A stretch of DNA of 37,090 bases. It comes from Desulfuromonadaceae bacterium. Lineage in GTDB: Bacteria; Desulfobacterota; Desulfuromonadia; Desulfuromonadales; SZUA-540. How positions within the stretch are numbered: the first letter of the stretch is position 1; each line of letters begins with the position of its first letter. Below are positions 1-7,635 of this stretch, piece after piece. The stretch covers positions 1 to 37,090 of the forward strand of contig QKGY01000449.1 of the NCBI GenBank assembly GCA_003250235.1, in the 5' to 3' direction. The notes beneath the pieces are model-generated. The model saw nothing but the letters and a program-made list of their open reading frames with translations, searched no databases and was not told the origin of the DNA. Position numbers and translations under genes: made by a program.

Positions 1-1
1 G

Positions 2-271
2 GCCTTCCTGGCCATGGTGGCGGAGTTTTTTGGGGCCTTGGCGGTTATTGTCGGGCTGCTCACCCGCCTTGCCAGCCTGAATCTGGCGATTGTGATGATT
101 GTAGCGATCATCAAGGTCCATTGGGGCAACGGTTTTTTTCTCAACATGACCTGTCAGCCCGGGATAGGACACGGGTTCGAATTCAATCTTACCCTGCTCA
201 CCATGTCAACGGCTTTGGTATTGTCCGGTGGTGGCCGTCTCTCTATCGACAGGTGGATCAGCGGACTCTAG
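2..271 (+). CDS. DoxX family membrane protein, C-terminal part (5' end outside window)
   Basis: The reading frame is open from base 2 (AFLAMVAEFFG...), so the ATG at 14 used by the ORF track is probably internal and the true start lies upstream of the window. The visible 89 residues have the DoxX pattern: an EFFGALAVIVGLLTR helix with a small-residue/Arg motif, a second hydrophobic segment, then a soluble loop and a last helix (LTLLTMSTALVLSGGG). DoxX-like proteins are small four-helix inner-membrane proteins, some linked to respiratory or redox functions; nothing here says which. It converges on the aldo/keto reductase gene with only 12 bases between the stop codons. Family assignment is fairly safe; function is unknown. 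Confidence 0.75.
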   Translation, partial: AFLAMVAEFFGALAVIVGLLTRLASLNLAIVMIVAIIKVHWGNGFFLNMTCQPGIGHGFEFNLTLLTMSTALVLSGGGRLSIDRWISGL

Positions 272-283
272 GTTCCGGGAGCC

Positions 284-1234
284 TCAAATCACCCGGATGA
301 TAAATTCCGGGCAAGCCGCAGCACAGTAGCCACACAGAATGCAACGCTCTTCGTCCAAACGGACTTTCCCCTCGTGAATAGAAAGCCCCTGGCTGGCACA
401 GGCAGGAACACAGGCTCCGCATCCCTTGCAAAACTGTTCCATGATTCTCACGCGACGCTGGCGCTGTTCGAGTTTTTGCCAAACAGCAACATCTTCGTAT
501 TCTCCGTTGAGAAGTTGCAGGTTGGCATCCACCTCTTCAGGGGAGAGCATCCCGACAGCGAGGGCGTCTACGCCATCGAGGCCGAGGACATAACGAAGAC
601 TTTCACGAGCCTGGGATATCAGATTGCCACCAGCCAGGGCCTTCATCGCATAGATCCCTTTGCCTGCCTTTGAAGCTTCCTTGATTGCCGTAGCCATTTC
701 TTGTGCCGAGCCATCCAGAATACCCATCCCGGCCTTGTTGATCAGCGGATGGATCACCTCGATCTGAGGTTGCTCAATCGCTTTGTAGACGGCTGCGATA
801 TAGTGGGTGGACAGGCCGAGATGGCTGATCTTCCCCTCTTCCTTCATCCGGATCAATTCGGCAAACACGTCCGCTCTCTCCACAAAAGGATCCGCCAGAC
901 GCGCACCATGCAGATGCACCACGTCCAATCTCTCCACGCCCATTTCACGCAATGCCTCTTCGACATGGATTCGCGCCTGTCGTGCGTCCGGAGCGTGGGT
1001 TTTGCTGATCAGATACACCTTTCCGGAAAACGCCTGCAAGGCATTGCGTATATGGGCGTAGGTTCCGTAGAGAGCCGCGGTATCCAGACAATTTATCCCG
1101 TGATCGAGGGCATAGCGAATCAGGTTACCTCCCTCGGATGGAGACAGGCCTGCTTGAAGCGGACCTAGCGGCAATGTCCCGAAAACAATGGGACAAATCC
1201 GCATTCCAGTACTTCCCAAGTTCACATGTTTCAT
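284..1234 (-). CDS. Aldo/keto reductase fused to a C-terminal 2[4Fe-4S] ferredoxin domain
   Basis: This is a 316-residue protein. Residues 1-~255 form an aldo/keto reductase TIM barrel with the expected Asp/Tyr (DTAALYG), Lys (SKTH) and His (HLHG) active-site motifs. The last ~50 residues carry two cluster motifs, CKGCGACVPAC and CILCGYCAAAC, so the reductase probably exchanges electrons through Fe-S clusters as well as, or instead of, NAD(P)H. The ORF track starts ten codons upstream at 1264, but GGAGG at 1240-1244 sits 5 bases before the ATG at 1234, and the protein then begins MKHVNLG as family members do. The gene is divergent from the methyltransferase at 1351. The substrate cannot be told from sequence. 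Confidence 0.88.
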   Translation of the reverse strand: MKHVNLGSTGMRICPIVFGTLPLGPLQAGLSPSEGGNLIRYALDHGINCLDTAALYGTYAHIRNALQAFSGKVYLISKTHAPDARQARIHVEEALREMGVERLDVVHLHGARLADPFVERADVFAELIRMKEEGKISHLGLSTHYIAAVYKAIEQPQIEVIHPLINKAGMGILDGSAQEMATAIKEASKAGKGIYAMKALAGGNLISQARESLRYVLGLDGVDALAVGMLSPEEVDANLQLLNGEYEDVAVWQKLEQRQRRVRIMEQFCKGCGACVPACASQGLSIHEGKVRLDEERCILCGYCAAACPEFIIRVI

Positions 1235-1350
1235 GCTATCCTCCGCCGGTGTTAGCTGCTGCATACCAAATCACCACTCTCGACGCAAGAGATTTTTATT
1301 GAAGGTGATACAGTATAAAGAACCGAAGGTATTCAGGTTCAGGAGTTTCC

Positions 1351-2139
1351 ATGAAAAACGATTTCAAGAACAAGGTCAGAGAACAATTCGGGCGAACTGC
1401 TGACGGCTATGTAAGGGATCGCGGCTTCGCTAAAGGAGATGACCTTGCCGAGGCCGCGCGATTGCTTAACCCCACCCAGGACGACATTCTGCTGGATGTC
1501 GCGTGCGGGGGGGGACATACGGCCCTCTTTTTCGCCCCGAAGGTTCGCAGCGTCGTTGCCTCGGACCTGACCATGCAGATGTTGAAAAAAGCGCAGGAAT
1601 ACATCAGCGAAGAAGGCGGCGTGGAGAATGTCACCTTTCGCGAAGCGGACGCAGAAGATCTACCCTTCCCGGCAGGAGCATTCACCCTTCTTACCTGCCG
1701 TATCGCCCCACACCATTTTCCTGACGTGCCTAGGGCCTTAAAGGAATTTTTCCGCGTCCTGAGGCGTGGAGGGCGTATGGTTATTATCGATACGCTGCTT
1801 CCTGACGAGTCAGAAATCGCCGAATTCTACCAGGCTATGGAAAAGATGCGCGATCCCACGCACGTCCAAGCGTATACCCGGACCCAATGGATCGCGATGC
1901 TTGAGGAGACAGGGTTCATCGTCCATGAGACCCTGACCCTCCCCAAGACCCATGATTTCCCTGTGTGGGCCAAAAGGGCGGGTCTCAACCGAACCGGCGT
2001 TCAACAGCTCAACAAATTTTTCATTGATGCCCCGACGATCGTACATGACTATTTTCAGATTGAGACCTTTGCTGGGGAAGTTGAGAGTTATACCGATCAG
2101 AAGATCCTGCTCTACGCAAGTCGACCCGATAAAAAATAA
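1351..2139 (+). CDS. Class I SAM-dependent methyltransferase (UbiE/Methyltransf_11 type)
   Basis: A 262-residue protein with the Rossmann methyltransferase signature: motif I LLDVACGGGHTALFFA near residues 48-63, the acidic end of strand beta-2 (VVASDLT), AEDLPFP (motif II region) and the post-motif FFRVLRRGGRMVIID. It transfers a methyl group from SAM to an unidentified acceptor. It resembles generic small-molecule methyltransferases more than ubiquinone UbiE, and no quinone genes lie nearby. AGGAG lies about 7 bases upstream of the ATG, and a TATAAA at 1314-1319 could be the -10, though I see no good -35. The gene ends just before a strong bidirectional hairpin. Confidence 0.85.
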   Translation: MKNDFKNKVREQFGRTADGYVRDRGFAKGDDLAEAARLLNPTQDDILLDVACGGGHTALFFAPKVRSVVASDLTMQMLKKAQEYISEEGGVENVTFREADAEDLPFPAGAFTLLTCRIAPHHFPDVPRALKEFFRVLRRGGRMVIIDTLLPDESEIAEFYQAMEKMRDPTHVQAYTRTQWIAMLEETGFIVHETLTLPKTHDFPVWAKRAGLNRTGVQQLNKFFIDAPTIVHDYFQIETFAGEVESYTDQKILLYASRPDKK

Positions 2140-2163
2140 TTTTTGCAAAAAATCTGATTCCAT

Positions 2164-2194
2164 AAAAAAAGGACCGAAATTCGGTCCTTTTTTT
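2164..2194. terminator. Bidirectional intrinsic terminator between the methyltransferase gene and gltA
   Basis: An A7 run, the GGACCGAA/TTCGGTCC inverted repeat, then a T7 run. The hairpin followed by U7 works on both strands. It lies 24 bases after the methyltransferase stop. Confidence 0.9.
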
Positions 2195-2206
2195 ATGGAC
2201 AAAAGA

Positions 2207-2227
2207 GGGGGTGCCATTGGCACCCCC
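2207..2227 (-). terminator. Terminator hairpin downstream of gltA
   Basis: A 9-bp stem GGGGGTGCC/GGCACCCCC with a 3-base loop. Read on the minus strand it is followed by TCTTTTG. It lies 37 bases after the gltA stop, just before the second hairpin at 2164-2194, giving tandem terminators for gltA. Confidence 0.75.
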
Positions 2228-2264
2228 ATAAGATAAAACCATATCTAAAATTTTTGCGTGGACC

Positions 2265-3578
2265 TTACTTGGCGCCAGCAGCAGCTTCAAGCATGGCCGT
2301 GGTAACAGACTTAGGACGCTCGATGCCGTAACCGAGAGCGCGGTCCCAAGTGATGTTGGCGAGGCAACCCAGGGCGCGGCCGATACCGAAGAGAACGGTG
2401 TAGAACTCATACTCGGTAACGCCATAGTACCACTGGATGACGCCGGACTGGGCATCAACGTTAGGCCAGGGGTTCTTGGCTTTGCCGTGCTCGGTCAGTA
2501 CGCCAGGAGCAACTTCGAAGATCATCTTGACCAGCTGGAAGAGCGGGTACTCAGCAAGACCCGGGGTCTTCAGGCAGAACTCACGCTGAGAAGTGTAGCG
2601 GGGGTCGGTCTTACGCAGAACGGCGTGGCCGTAACCGGGGATAACCTGTCCGCTGTTGAGGGTAGCCCAGAGAGCTTCCTTGAGTTTTTCTTCGGTCGGA
2701 ACTTCGCCGCCGAGCTGCTGCATGAAGTTCTGGGTCCAGCGAAGAACTTCTTCGTTGGCCAGACCGTGCAGAGGACCAGCCAGACCATTGATACCAGCGC
2801 TGTACGCATAGTAAGCGTCAGAGAGGGCCGAAGCAACCAGGTGAGTCGTATGAGCAGAAACGTTGCCGGACTCGTGGTCGGAATGAAGGATGAAATACAT
2901 ACGGGCAACGTCTTTGTACTCGTCGCTCTGTCCGATCATGTGAGCGAACTGGCCGCCCATATCAAGGTTCGGATCGGGAGCGATGTGGGTATCGCCTTTG
3001 TACTTCATACGATAGATGTAGGCACCGATGGGAGCAATACGAGCCATCAGGGTGTTGGAATCTTCGTACATGTCTTCCCAGCAGGTCATCTTATTGAACT
3101 TGCCGGCAGCATAGTTTTTGGCGAAAACCGACTCACGCTGCATGGCGACGATGGCGGCAGACAGCATGGACATCGGATGGGAGTCGCGGGGCATAGCGCG
3201 CAGCACGTCGATAACGTACTGGGGAACCTGAGCGCGTGCCTTCCAGTCAGCGACCACTTCCAGGGTCTGAGCCATGGTCGGCACATCACCGGTCAGCAGC
3301 AACCACCAGAAACCCTCAACGTAGGGATAATCACTGCCCGGAACCTTCGGCAGTGCGGCAAAAGTCTCAGGAATGGTCATGCCGCGGAAGCGGATACCTT
3401 CCATGGGATCCAGATAAGAGATGTCGGTTACCAGACACTTGATACCACGAGCACCACCAATAGCCTGAGAAATGGTAACATCACCCAGCTTAACCTCGCC
3501 GAATTCCTTCACCAGACGGGTGGTGCGGGGACGGTGCTCGTCGATTTTCTTGCGCAGAGTCTCCTTCAGTGTGGACAT
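2265..3578 (-). CDS. gltA: Citrate synthase, eukaryotic (mitochondrial)-like type
   Basis: A 437-residue enzyme that condenses acetyl-CoA with oxaloacetate to start the TCA cycle. The sequence follows mitochondrial citrate synthase, not the usual bacterial hexameric or dimeric types. Visible motifs are LHSDHESGNVSAHTTH (231-246), LAGPLHGLANEEVL (266-279, catalytic His271), GYGHAVLRKTDPRY (315-328, His318) and WPNVDAQSGV (371-380, Asp375). All catalytic residues of the pig enzyme have counterparts. The start is set by AAGGAGAG about 8 bases upstream. Geobacteraceae are known to use this eukaryote-like form as a central enzyme of acetate oxidation. The gene appears monocistronic, with its own promoter, a ~190-base leader and tandem terminators. 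Confidence 0.97.
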   Translation of the reverse strand: MSTLKETLRKKIDEHRPRTTRLVKEFGEVKLGDVTISQAIGGARGIKCLVTDISYLDPMEGIRFRGMTIPETFAALPKVPGSDYPYVEGFWWLLLTGDVPTMAQTLEVVADWKARAQVPQYVIDVLRAMPRDSHPMSMLSAAIVAMQRESVFAKNYAAGKFNKMTCWEDMYEDSNTLMARIAPIGAYIYRMKYKGDTHIAPDPNLDMGGQFAHMIGQSDEYKDVARMYFILHSDHESGNVSAHTTHLVASALSDAYYAYSAGINGLAGPLHGLANEEVLRWTQNFMQQLGGEVPTEEKLKEALWATLNSGQVIPGYGHAVLRKTDPRYTSQREFCLKTPGLAEYPLFQLVKMIFEVAPGVLTEHGKAKNPWPNVDAQSGVIQWYYGVTEYEFYTVLFGIGRALGCLANITWDRALGYGIERPKSVTTAMLEAAAGAK

Positions 3579-3610
3579 GTTCTCTCTCCTTTAGTGAAAT
3601 GAAATGCGAT

Positions 3611-3683
3611 GAACCGGATGGTTCACCAACCCATAAGGCCCCAGACTTATTTCAACAAGACAGCTGGAAAACAACATTCCAGC
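3611..3683 (-). other. Structured part of the long gltA 5' leader
   Basis: Between the predicted gltA start of transcription (near 3772) and the ATG lie about 190 untranslated bases. They contain GCTGGAA/TTCCAGC (3663-3683, 7-bp stem) and GAACC/GGTTC (3611-3624, 5-bp stem). No riboswitch class is recognised. The track ORF 3591-3854 on this strand is low-complexity in protein terms and probably not coding. Confidence 0.3.
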
Positions 3684-3778
3684 CGGCATGATGACTGGTC
3701 GGATGACATTGTAAATAAAAGAAAACCTACCGCAACGCTGAGCCGTCAGCAGATGCTCTGCCAACATTTTCAAAAAAA

Positions 3779-3808
3779 GTTCTAGCAAACTCAAGCCGAG
3801 GCTGTCAA
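3779..3808 (-). promoter_or_regulatory. Predicted sigma-70-type promoter of gltA
   Basis: Minus strand: TTGACA (3803-3808, perfect -35), an 18-base spacer, then TAGAAC (3779-3784, -10). Transcription would begin near 3772. Confidence 0.6.
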
Positions 3809-3815
3809 GGCAATT

Positions 3816-3825
3816 CTGTATACAG
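3816..3825. promoter_or_regulatory. Perfect palindrome CTGTATACAG next to the gltA -35 box
   Basis: A 10-bp perfect palindrome lying 7 bases upstream of the gltA -35 hexamer and about 65 bases upstream of the dusB -35. The position suits an operator for either divergent gene. The cognate regulator is unknown. Confidence 0.35.
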
Positions 3826-3890
3826 TATGCTATCAGGGATAAACAGTACCCCACCCCCCTGTATTGTCAAGACGGGACCTGCTTTTTTGC

Positions 3891-3918
3891 TTGCTTTCAG
3901 GTGTGGCCATGCTAGAAT
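3891..3918 (+). promoter_or_regulatory. Predicted extended -10 promoter of dusB-ntrB-ntrC
   Basis: TTGCTT (3891-3896), a 16-base spacer, then TAGAAT (3913-3918) preceded by TGC (extended -10). Transcription would begin near 3925, which rules out the upstream in-frame ATGs at 3864 and 3909 as starts from this promoter and supports the dusB start at 3942. Confidence 0.55.
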
Positions 3919-3941
3919 GCCTAAAATTTACGCAGGCCAAC

Positions 3942-4937
3942 ATGAAGATCTCCACCCTCCATATCCCCAACAACCTGATTCTGGCACCCATGGCAGGAAT
4001 CACCGACCTGCCCTACCGGCTTATTATGAAGGAGTTCGGTGCAGGTCTCGTCTTCACAGAGATGGTCAGCGCCAATGGATTGATCCGTGACGGCAAGCGC
4101 ACCCGCGAACTGTTGATTTCGCATCCGAAAGAACGTCCTTTGGGTATTCAGCTCTTTGCCGATGATCCGGACGTTCTTGCTCGTGCTGCAGCCATGGTCA
4201 GTGATGACGGAGAACTCATCGACATCAACATGGGGTGCCCGGTGAAAAAGGTCGTGCGATCAGGGGCTGGCAGCGCTCTCCTCCGCGATCCCAGCCGCAT
4301 TGGCCGCATTATAGCGGCAGTCCGCAAGGCAACATCGCTGCCCCTGACCGTTAAGTTTCGCTCAGGATGGGACCAGCCATCGGTCAATTACCTGCAGGTG
4401 GCTCGCATTGCCGAGGAGGAAGGGGCCGACGCCCTCATTCTTCACCCACGAACCCGGAGTCAGGGCTTCAGCGGCCACTCGGACTGGTCGCACATCAGAG
4501 ATCTCAAAGCGCAGGCGCGCATTCCCGTTATCGGCAGCGGGGATATTTTCTGTGCCGACGACGCCGTGAAGATGCTGGCTCAAACCGCCTGCGACGGAGT
4601 CATGATTGGGCGGGGTGGCTATGGCAACCCCTGGCTTTTTCGAGAAATTCCTGAAGCTCTTGAGGGAAAAACCTGTTCGAGCCCTTCGGCTGAGGAACGT
4701 TACGCGGTTGCCCGAAGACACCTGAACCTCTTTATCGAAATTTTTGGGCCCGTCAAAGCGGTCATGGACATGCGCAAGCATCTTTGCTGGTACTGCCGCG
4801 GGCTCTCCGGGGCCGCTGCATTTCGGCAAGCTCTCAATCATGCCACATCGATTGAGGCGATGAATGAGATCATGGAGAGGTTTTTTTCCGCTTCCCCGGA
4901 ACCGTTTAATCAAGAGGCACACCATGAACAGCCCTAA
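3942..4937 (+). CDS. dusB: tRNA-dihydrouridine synthase (DusB/NifR3 family)
   Basis: An FMN enzyme that reduces specific uridines in tRNA to dihydrouridine. From the chosen ATG it is 331 residues, beginning MKISTLHIPNN before the family motif LAPMAGITDLPYR. Other visible motifs are INMGCPVKKV (catalytic Cys), the phosphate-binding RSGW and the conserved HPRTRSQGFSG segment, then IPVIGSGDI and the C-terminal helical domain (MRKHLCWYCRG). The track start at 3864 adds 26 residues that homologues lack and that precede the predicted promoter. Its 3' end overlaps ntrB by 14 bases. The historical name nifR3 comes from exactly this nifR3-ntrB-ntrC arrangement in Rhodobacter and Azospirillum. Confidence 0.93.
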   Translation: MKISTLHIPNNLILAPMAGITDLPYRLIMKEFGAGLVFTEMVSANGLIRDGKRTRELLISHPKERPLGIQLFADDPDVLARAAAMVSDDGELIDINMGCPVKKVVRSGAGSALLRDPSRIGRIIAAVRKATSLPLTVKFRSGWDQPSVNYLQVARIAEEEGADALILHPRTRSQGFSGHSDWSHIRDLKAQARIPVIGSGDIFCADDAVKMLAQTACDGVMIGRGGYGNPWLFREIPEALEGKTCSSPSAEERYAVARRHLNLFIEIFGPVKAVMDMRKHLCWYCRGLSGAAAFRQALNHATSIEAMNEIMERFFSASPEPFNQEAHHEQP

Positions 4938-6036
4938 GGATACCTCCAGGGACATCCAACTCTATGTCAGAGTTCTCGAAAGTATTGACAGGGGTGTTAT
5001 CGCCATCGATCAAAACGAACTCATTTCGCTGATCAATCCGGCGGCACAGGCGTACACCGGCCTTTCGGAACGTCAAGCCCTGGGTCGTCACTACGAGAAG
5101 CTTTTTGAGGGGCAAAGCGCTCTGATCCGGATGATGCAAACAGCTTCACGGGAGGGGCGTTCTATCTCTGATCATGAGAATATCCAGCTGCGACGGGCCG
5201 GTGCTCAACCGCTGCCGGTCAGCGTGTCCTGCTCGCCTATTTTCACTTCCTCCGGGGGACAGGAAGGTGCCGTTATGATTCTACGGGACCTCTCCCGGGT
5301 GAGGGAACTGGAAGATGCCGTTCGTCAAGCCGACCGCCTCGTCATGCTGGCGACCCTGGCTGCCGGACTGGCTCATGAAATCAAGAACCCGCTCGGAGGC
5401 ATTAAGGGGGCCTCCCAGTTGCTGTCGATGGAACTACCCAAGGACAGCCCTTTGCAGGAATATACCGGCATCATGAGCCGGGAGGCGGAGAGGATCAACC
5501 GCATCATCGAGGAACTCATGGATCTGACCCGGCCCCGCCTGCCAGCCCTCGACGAGGTGGACCTGGCCCATGTCATCGGCGATATCGTCATCTTTCAGAA
5601 AGAAGCCCAGAGAGACAAGGACATCGAGTTCACCCTGAAACTCGACCCGAGTATTCCCCCCATCCTGGGGGATCAGGATCTTCTGACCCAACTCTTCCTC
5701 AACCTCATCAAGAACGCCGCCGAGGCCATTGAGGAAAAAGGCCGGGTTGAAATCAGTACCAAGGTTGCACCCGATTTTCACCTGACACAGGCCGGAAGCC
5801 GCCCCGTGCCCCTGATTGTGGTCGAGGTTTCTGACAACGGCCGTGGAATAGCCTCCGAGCAACTCGACCAGATTTTTACCCCCTTTTTCACTACAAAGAC
5901 CAAGGGGACAGGTCTAGGGCTGGCGACATGCCAGAAAATCGTCAGTCAACATCAGGGTTTTCTCAAGGTCAACAGCATCGAGGGGGAAGGAACCACGGTT
6001 GCCGTCTCCCTCCCATTTATCCGTCGCCACGAGTAA
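4924..6036 (+). CDS. ntrB: NtrB-type PAS sensor histidine kinase
   Basis: A 370-residue soluble sensor kinase. Residues ~12-125 form a PAS domain ([18 protein letters not shown]). The dimerisation/phosphoacceptor motif [11 protein letters not shown] has His151. The ATPase domain has the N-box LIKNAAEAI (Asn264), G1 box DNGRG (304-308), F-box FTPFFTTK (318-325) and G2 box GTGLGLA (328-334). There is no membrane segment, as in NtrB. The ATG at 4924 follows AAGAGG and overlaps the end of dusB, so the track start at 4864 is too early. The partner is the NtrC-type regulator downstream. In Geobacter a related NtrB/NtrC-type pair has been tied to control of nitrogen fixation genes; whether this is that orthologue is inference from gene order. 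Confidence 0.88.
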   Translation: MNSPKDTSRDIQLYVRVLESIDRGVIAIDQNELISLINPAAQAYTGLSERQALGRHYEKLFEGQSALIRMMQTASREGRSISDHENIQLRRAGAQPLPVSVSCSPIFTSSGGQEGAVMILRDLSRVRELEDAVRQADRLVMLATLAAGLAHEIKNPLGGIKGASQLLSMELPKDSPLQEYTGIMSREAERINRIIEELMDLTRPRLPALDEVDLAHVIGDIVIFQKEAQRDKDIEFTLKLDPSIPPILGDQDLLTQLFLNLIKNAAEAIEEKGRVEISTKVAPDFHLTQAGSRPVPLIVVEVSDNGRGIASEQLDQIFTPFFTTKTKGTGLGLATCQKIVSQHQGFLKVNSIEGEGTTVAVSLPFIRRHE

Positions 6037-6124
6037 AAACATACGACAACACGATTTGCAGGCTATGCGCATGCATTTCATGATTCAATGATTCATTGTC
6101 AACTGACCAGACAGGGGGACGATT

Positions 6125-7558
6125 ATGTCTATCCGACGAATTTTAGTCGCCGATGACGAAGAAAGCATTCGCTGGGTGCTTTCCAAGGCGCTGACCAAAA
6201 AGGGAATGACCGTCGACCTGGCCACCAACGGCCGGGAAGCCTTGGATTTTTTCCGTAAAAACCGCTACGACCTGGCGATTCTCGACATCAAAATGCCGGA
6301 GATCACCGGCCTGGAATTGCTTACACGCTTCCACGAAGAGCATCCCGAGACGCTCGTCATCATCATGACGGCAGAGACTTCGATGAAAAACGCCGTCGAA
6401 GCCATGAAACGCGGGGCGTACGACTATATCACCAAGCCGTTCGATCTCGATGCTCTCGATGCCACCATCCTCAAAGCGGAAAAAGCCTCCACCGTGACCG
6501 ACGAAGTCCGCCGCCTTCGCGACGAGCTCAAAGACCACTACCAGGTAGAGAGAACCATCATCGGCAAGAGTCGGCCGATGCAGGAGGTCTATAAAGTTCT
6601 CGGTAAAATCGCCCCGTCGGATGTCACCGTCCTCATCACCGGAGAAAGCGGTACCGGCAAGGAGCTGATCGCCAGAGCCATCCACTTCAACAGCCCACGT
6701 CTCGGCAAACCCTTTATCGCCATCAACTGCGCCGCGATCCCTCGGGAACTCCTGGAAAGCGAGTTGTTCGGTTTTGAAAAAGGCGCATTTACAGGTGCCA
6801 TCGATCGCAAAGCCGGTAAATTCGAGCAGGCCAATGGAGGAACGATCTTCCTCGATGAAATCGGCGACATGCCGCTTGAGCTGCAGGCAAAACTGCTGCG
6901 CGTGCTTCAGGAAAAAGAAGTCACCCGTACCGGAGGAACTTCGCCAATTCCCGTAGACGTACGCATCGTCGCCGCTACCAATCAGGATCTGAAGGCGAGG
7001 GTTTCGGCCAAGGAATTTCGCGAAGATCTTTTCTATCGTCTCAACGTCGTACCGATTGAGCTCCCCCCCCTTCGAGACCGACGGGACGACATCCCGCTGC
7101 TGACCGAATTTTTTATCAGCCAGGGACGGGAGGAACTCGGAGCCTCCACTCAAGGGTGCACTGCCGAGTGTCTCGGTCTACTGCAACACTATCATTGGCC
7201 CGGCAATGTGCGGGAGCTCGAGAACAGCTTAAAGCGGGCGATGCTTCTGTCTCCCGACCCGCTGCTGACCCCTTCCGATTTTCCATCGTTGACACAAGAA
7301 ACAGCCTGTGAAGACAACGGCGGATCGCTTGAGGCCCTGATTTCCAACAAGCTTAGAACGGCCCTTTCCCAGGTGGATCTTCAGGAGCTGAACAATCTTT
7401 ATGAGATGGTGCTCCACCAGATGGAGCGCCCACTGATCAAGATCGTCCTTGAAAAGTGTCGCGGAAATCAGGTGCGCGCCGCAGATATTCTTGGAATCAA
7501 TCGCAATACATTACGAAAAAAAATCCAGATCCTAGAGATCGACGTCAAAAAGGACTGA
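6125..7558 (+). CDS. ntrC: NtrC-family sigma-54-dependent response regulator
   Basis: A 477-residue enhancer-binding protein with three domains. The receiver (1-120) has the acidic pair Asp10/Asp11, phosphoacceptor Asp54 (LAILDIKMPEITG), Thr82 and Lys104. The AAA+ domain (~145-385) has Walker A GESGTGKE (173-180), the sigma-54 contact loop GAFTGA (220-225) and Walker B IFLDEIGD (241-248). The C-terminal Fis-type helix-turn-helix ends GINRNTLRKKI. It activates sigma-54 RNA polymerase when phosphorylated, presumably by the upstream kinase. A gap of 88 bases separates it from ntrB; the gap contains a tandem ATGATTCA repeat. GGGGGA before the ATG is the ribosome site. The sigma-54 promoters elsewhere in this window are possible but unproven targets. 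Confidence 0.9.
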   Translation: MSIRRILVADDEESIRWVLSKALTKKGMTVDLATNGREALDFFRKNRYDLAILDIKMPEITGLELLTRFHEEHPETLVIIMTAETSMKNAVEAMKRGAYDYITKPFDLDALDATILKAEKASTVTDEVRRLRDELKDHYQVERTIIGKSRPMQEVYKVLGKIAPSDVTVLITGESGTGKELIARAIHFNSPRLGKPFIAINCAAIPRELLESELFGFEKGAFTGAIDRKAGKFEQANGGTIFLDEIGDMPLELQAKLLRVLQEKEVTRTGGTSPIPVDVRIVAATNQDLKARVSAKEFREDLFYRLNVVPIELPPLRDRRDDIPLLTEFFISQGREELGASTQGCTAECLGLLQHYHWPGNVRELENSLKRAMLLSPDPLLTPSDFPSLTQETACEDNGGSLEALISNKLRTALSQVDLQELNNLYEMVLHQMERPLIKIVLEKCRGNQVRAADILGINRNTLRKKIQILEIDVKKD

Positions 7559-7574
7559 GCATACCGACTTTTCC

Positions 7575-7616
7575 CAAAAGAAAAGCCCCCGGATTCTTCC
7601 GGGGGCTTTTCTTTTG
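7575..7616. terminator. Strong bidirectional terminator between ntrC and dnaB
   Basis: A 19-bp perfect stem, CAAAAGAAAAGCCCCCGGA and its complement, around a 4-base loop. The A/T-rich outer part supplies a U-rich tail in both directions for the converging ntrC and dnaB operons. Confidence 0.93.
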
Positions 7617-7635
7617 AACGTTGGTGATCTCTACC

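Noticed and set aside
3816-3825. LexA (SOS) box at CTGTATACAG
   Set aside because: The spacing is CTG-N4-CAG rather than CTG-N10-CAG, and LexA sites in this lineage are different; neither neighbour is a DNA-repair gene.
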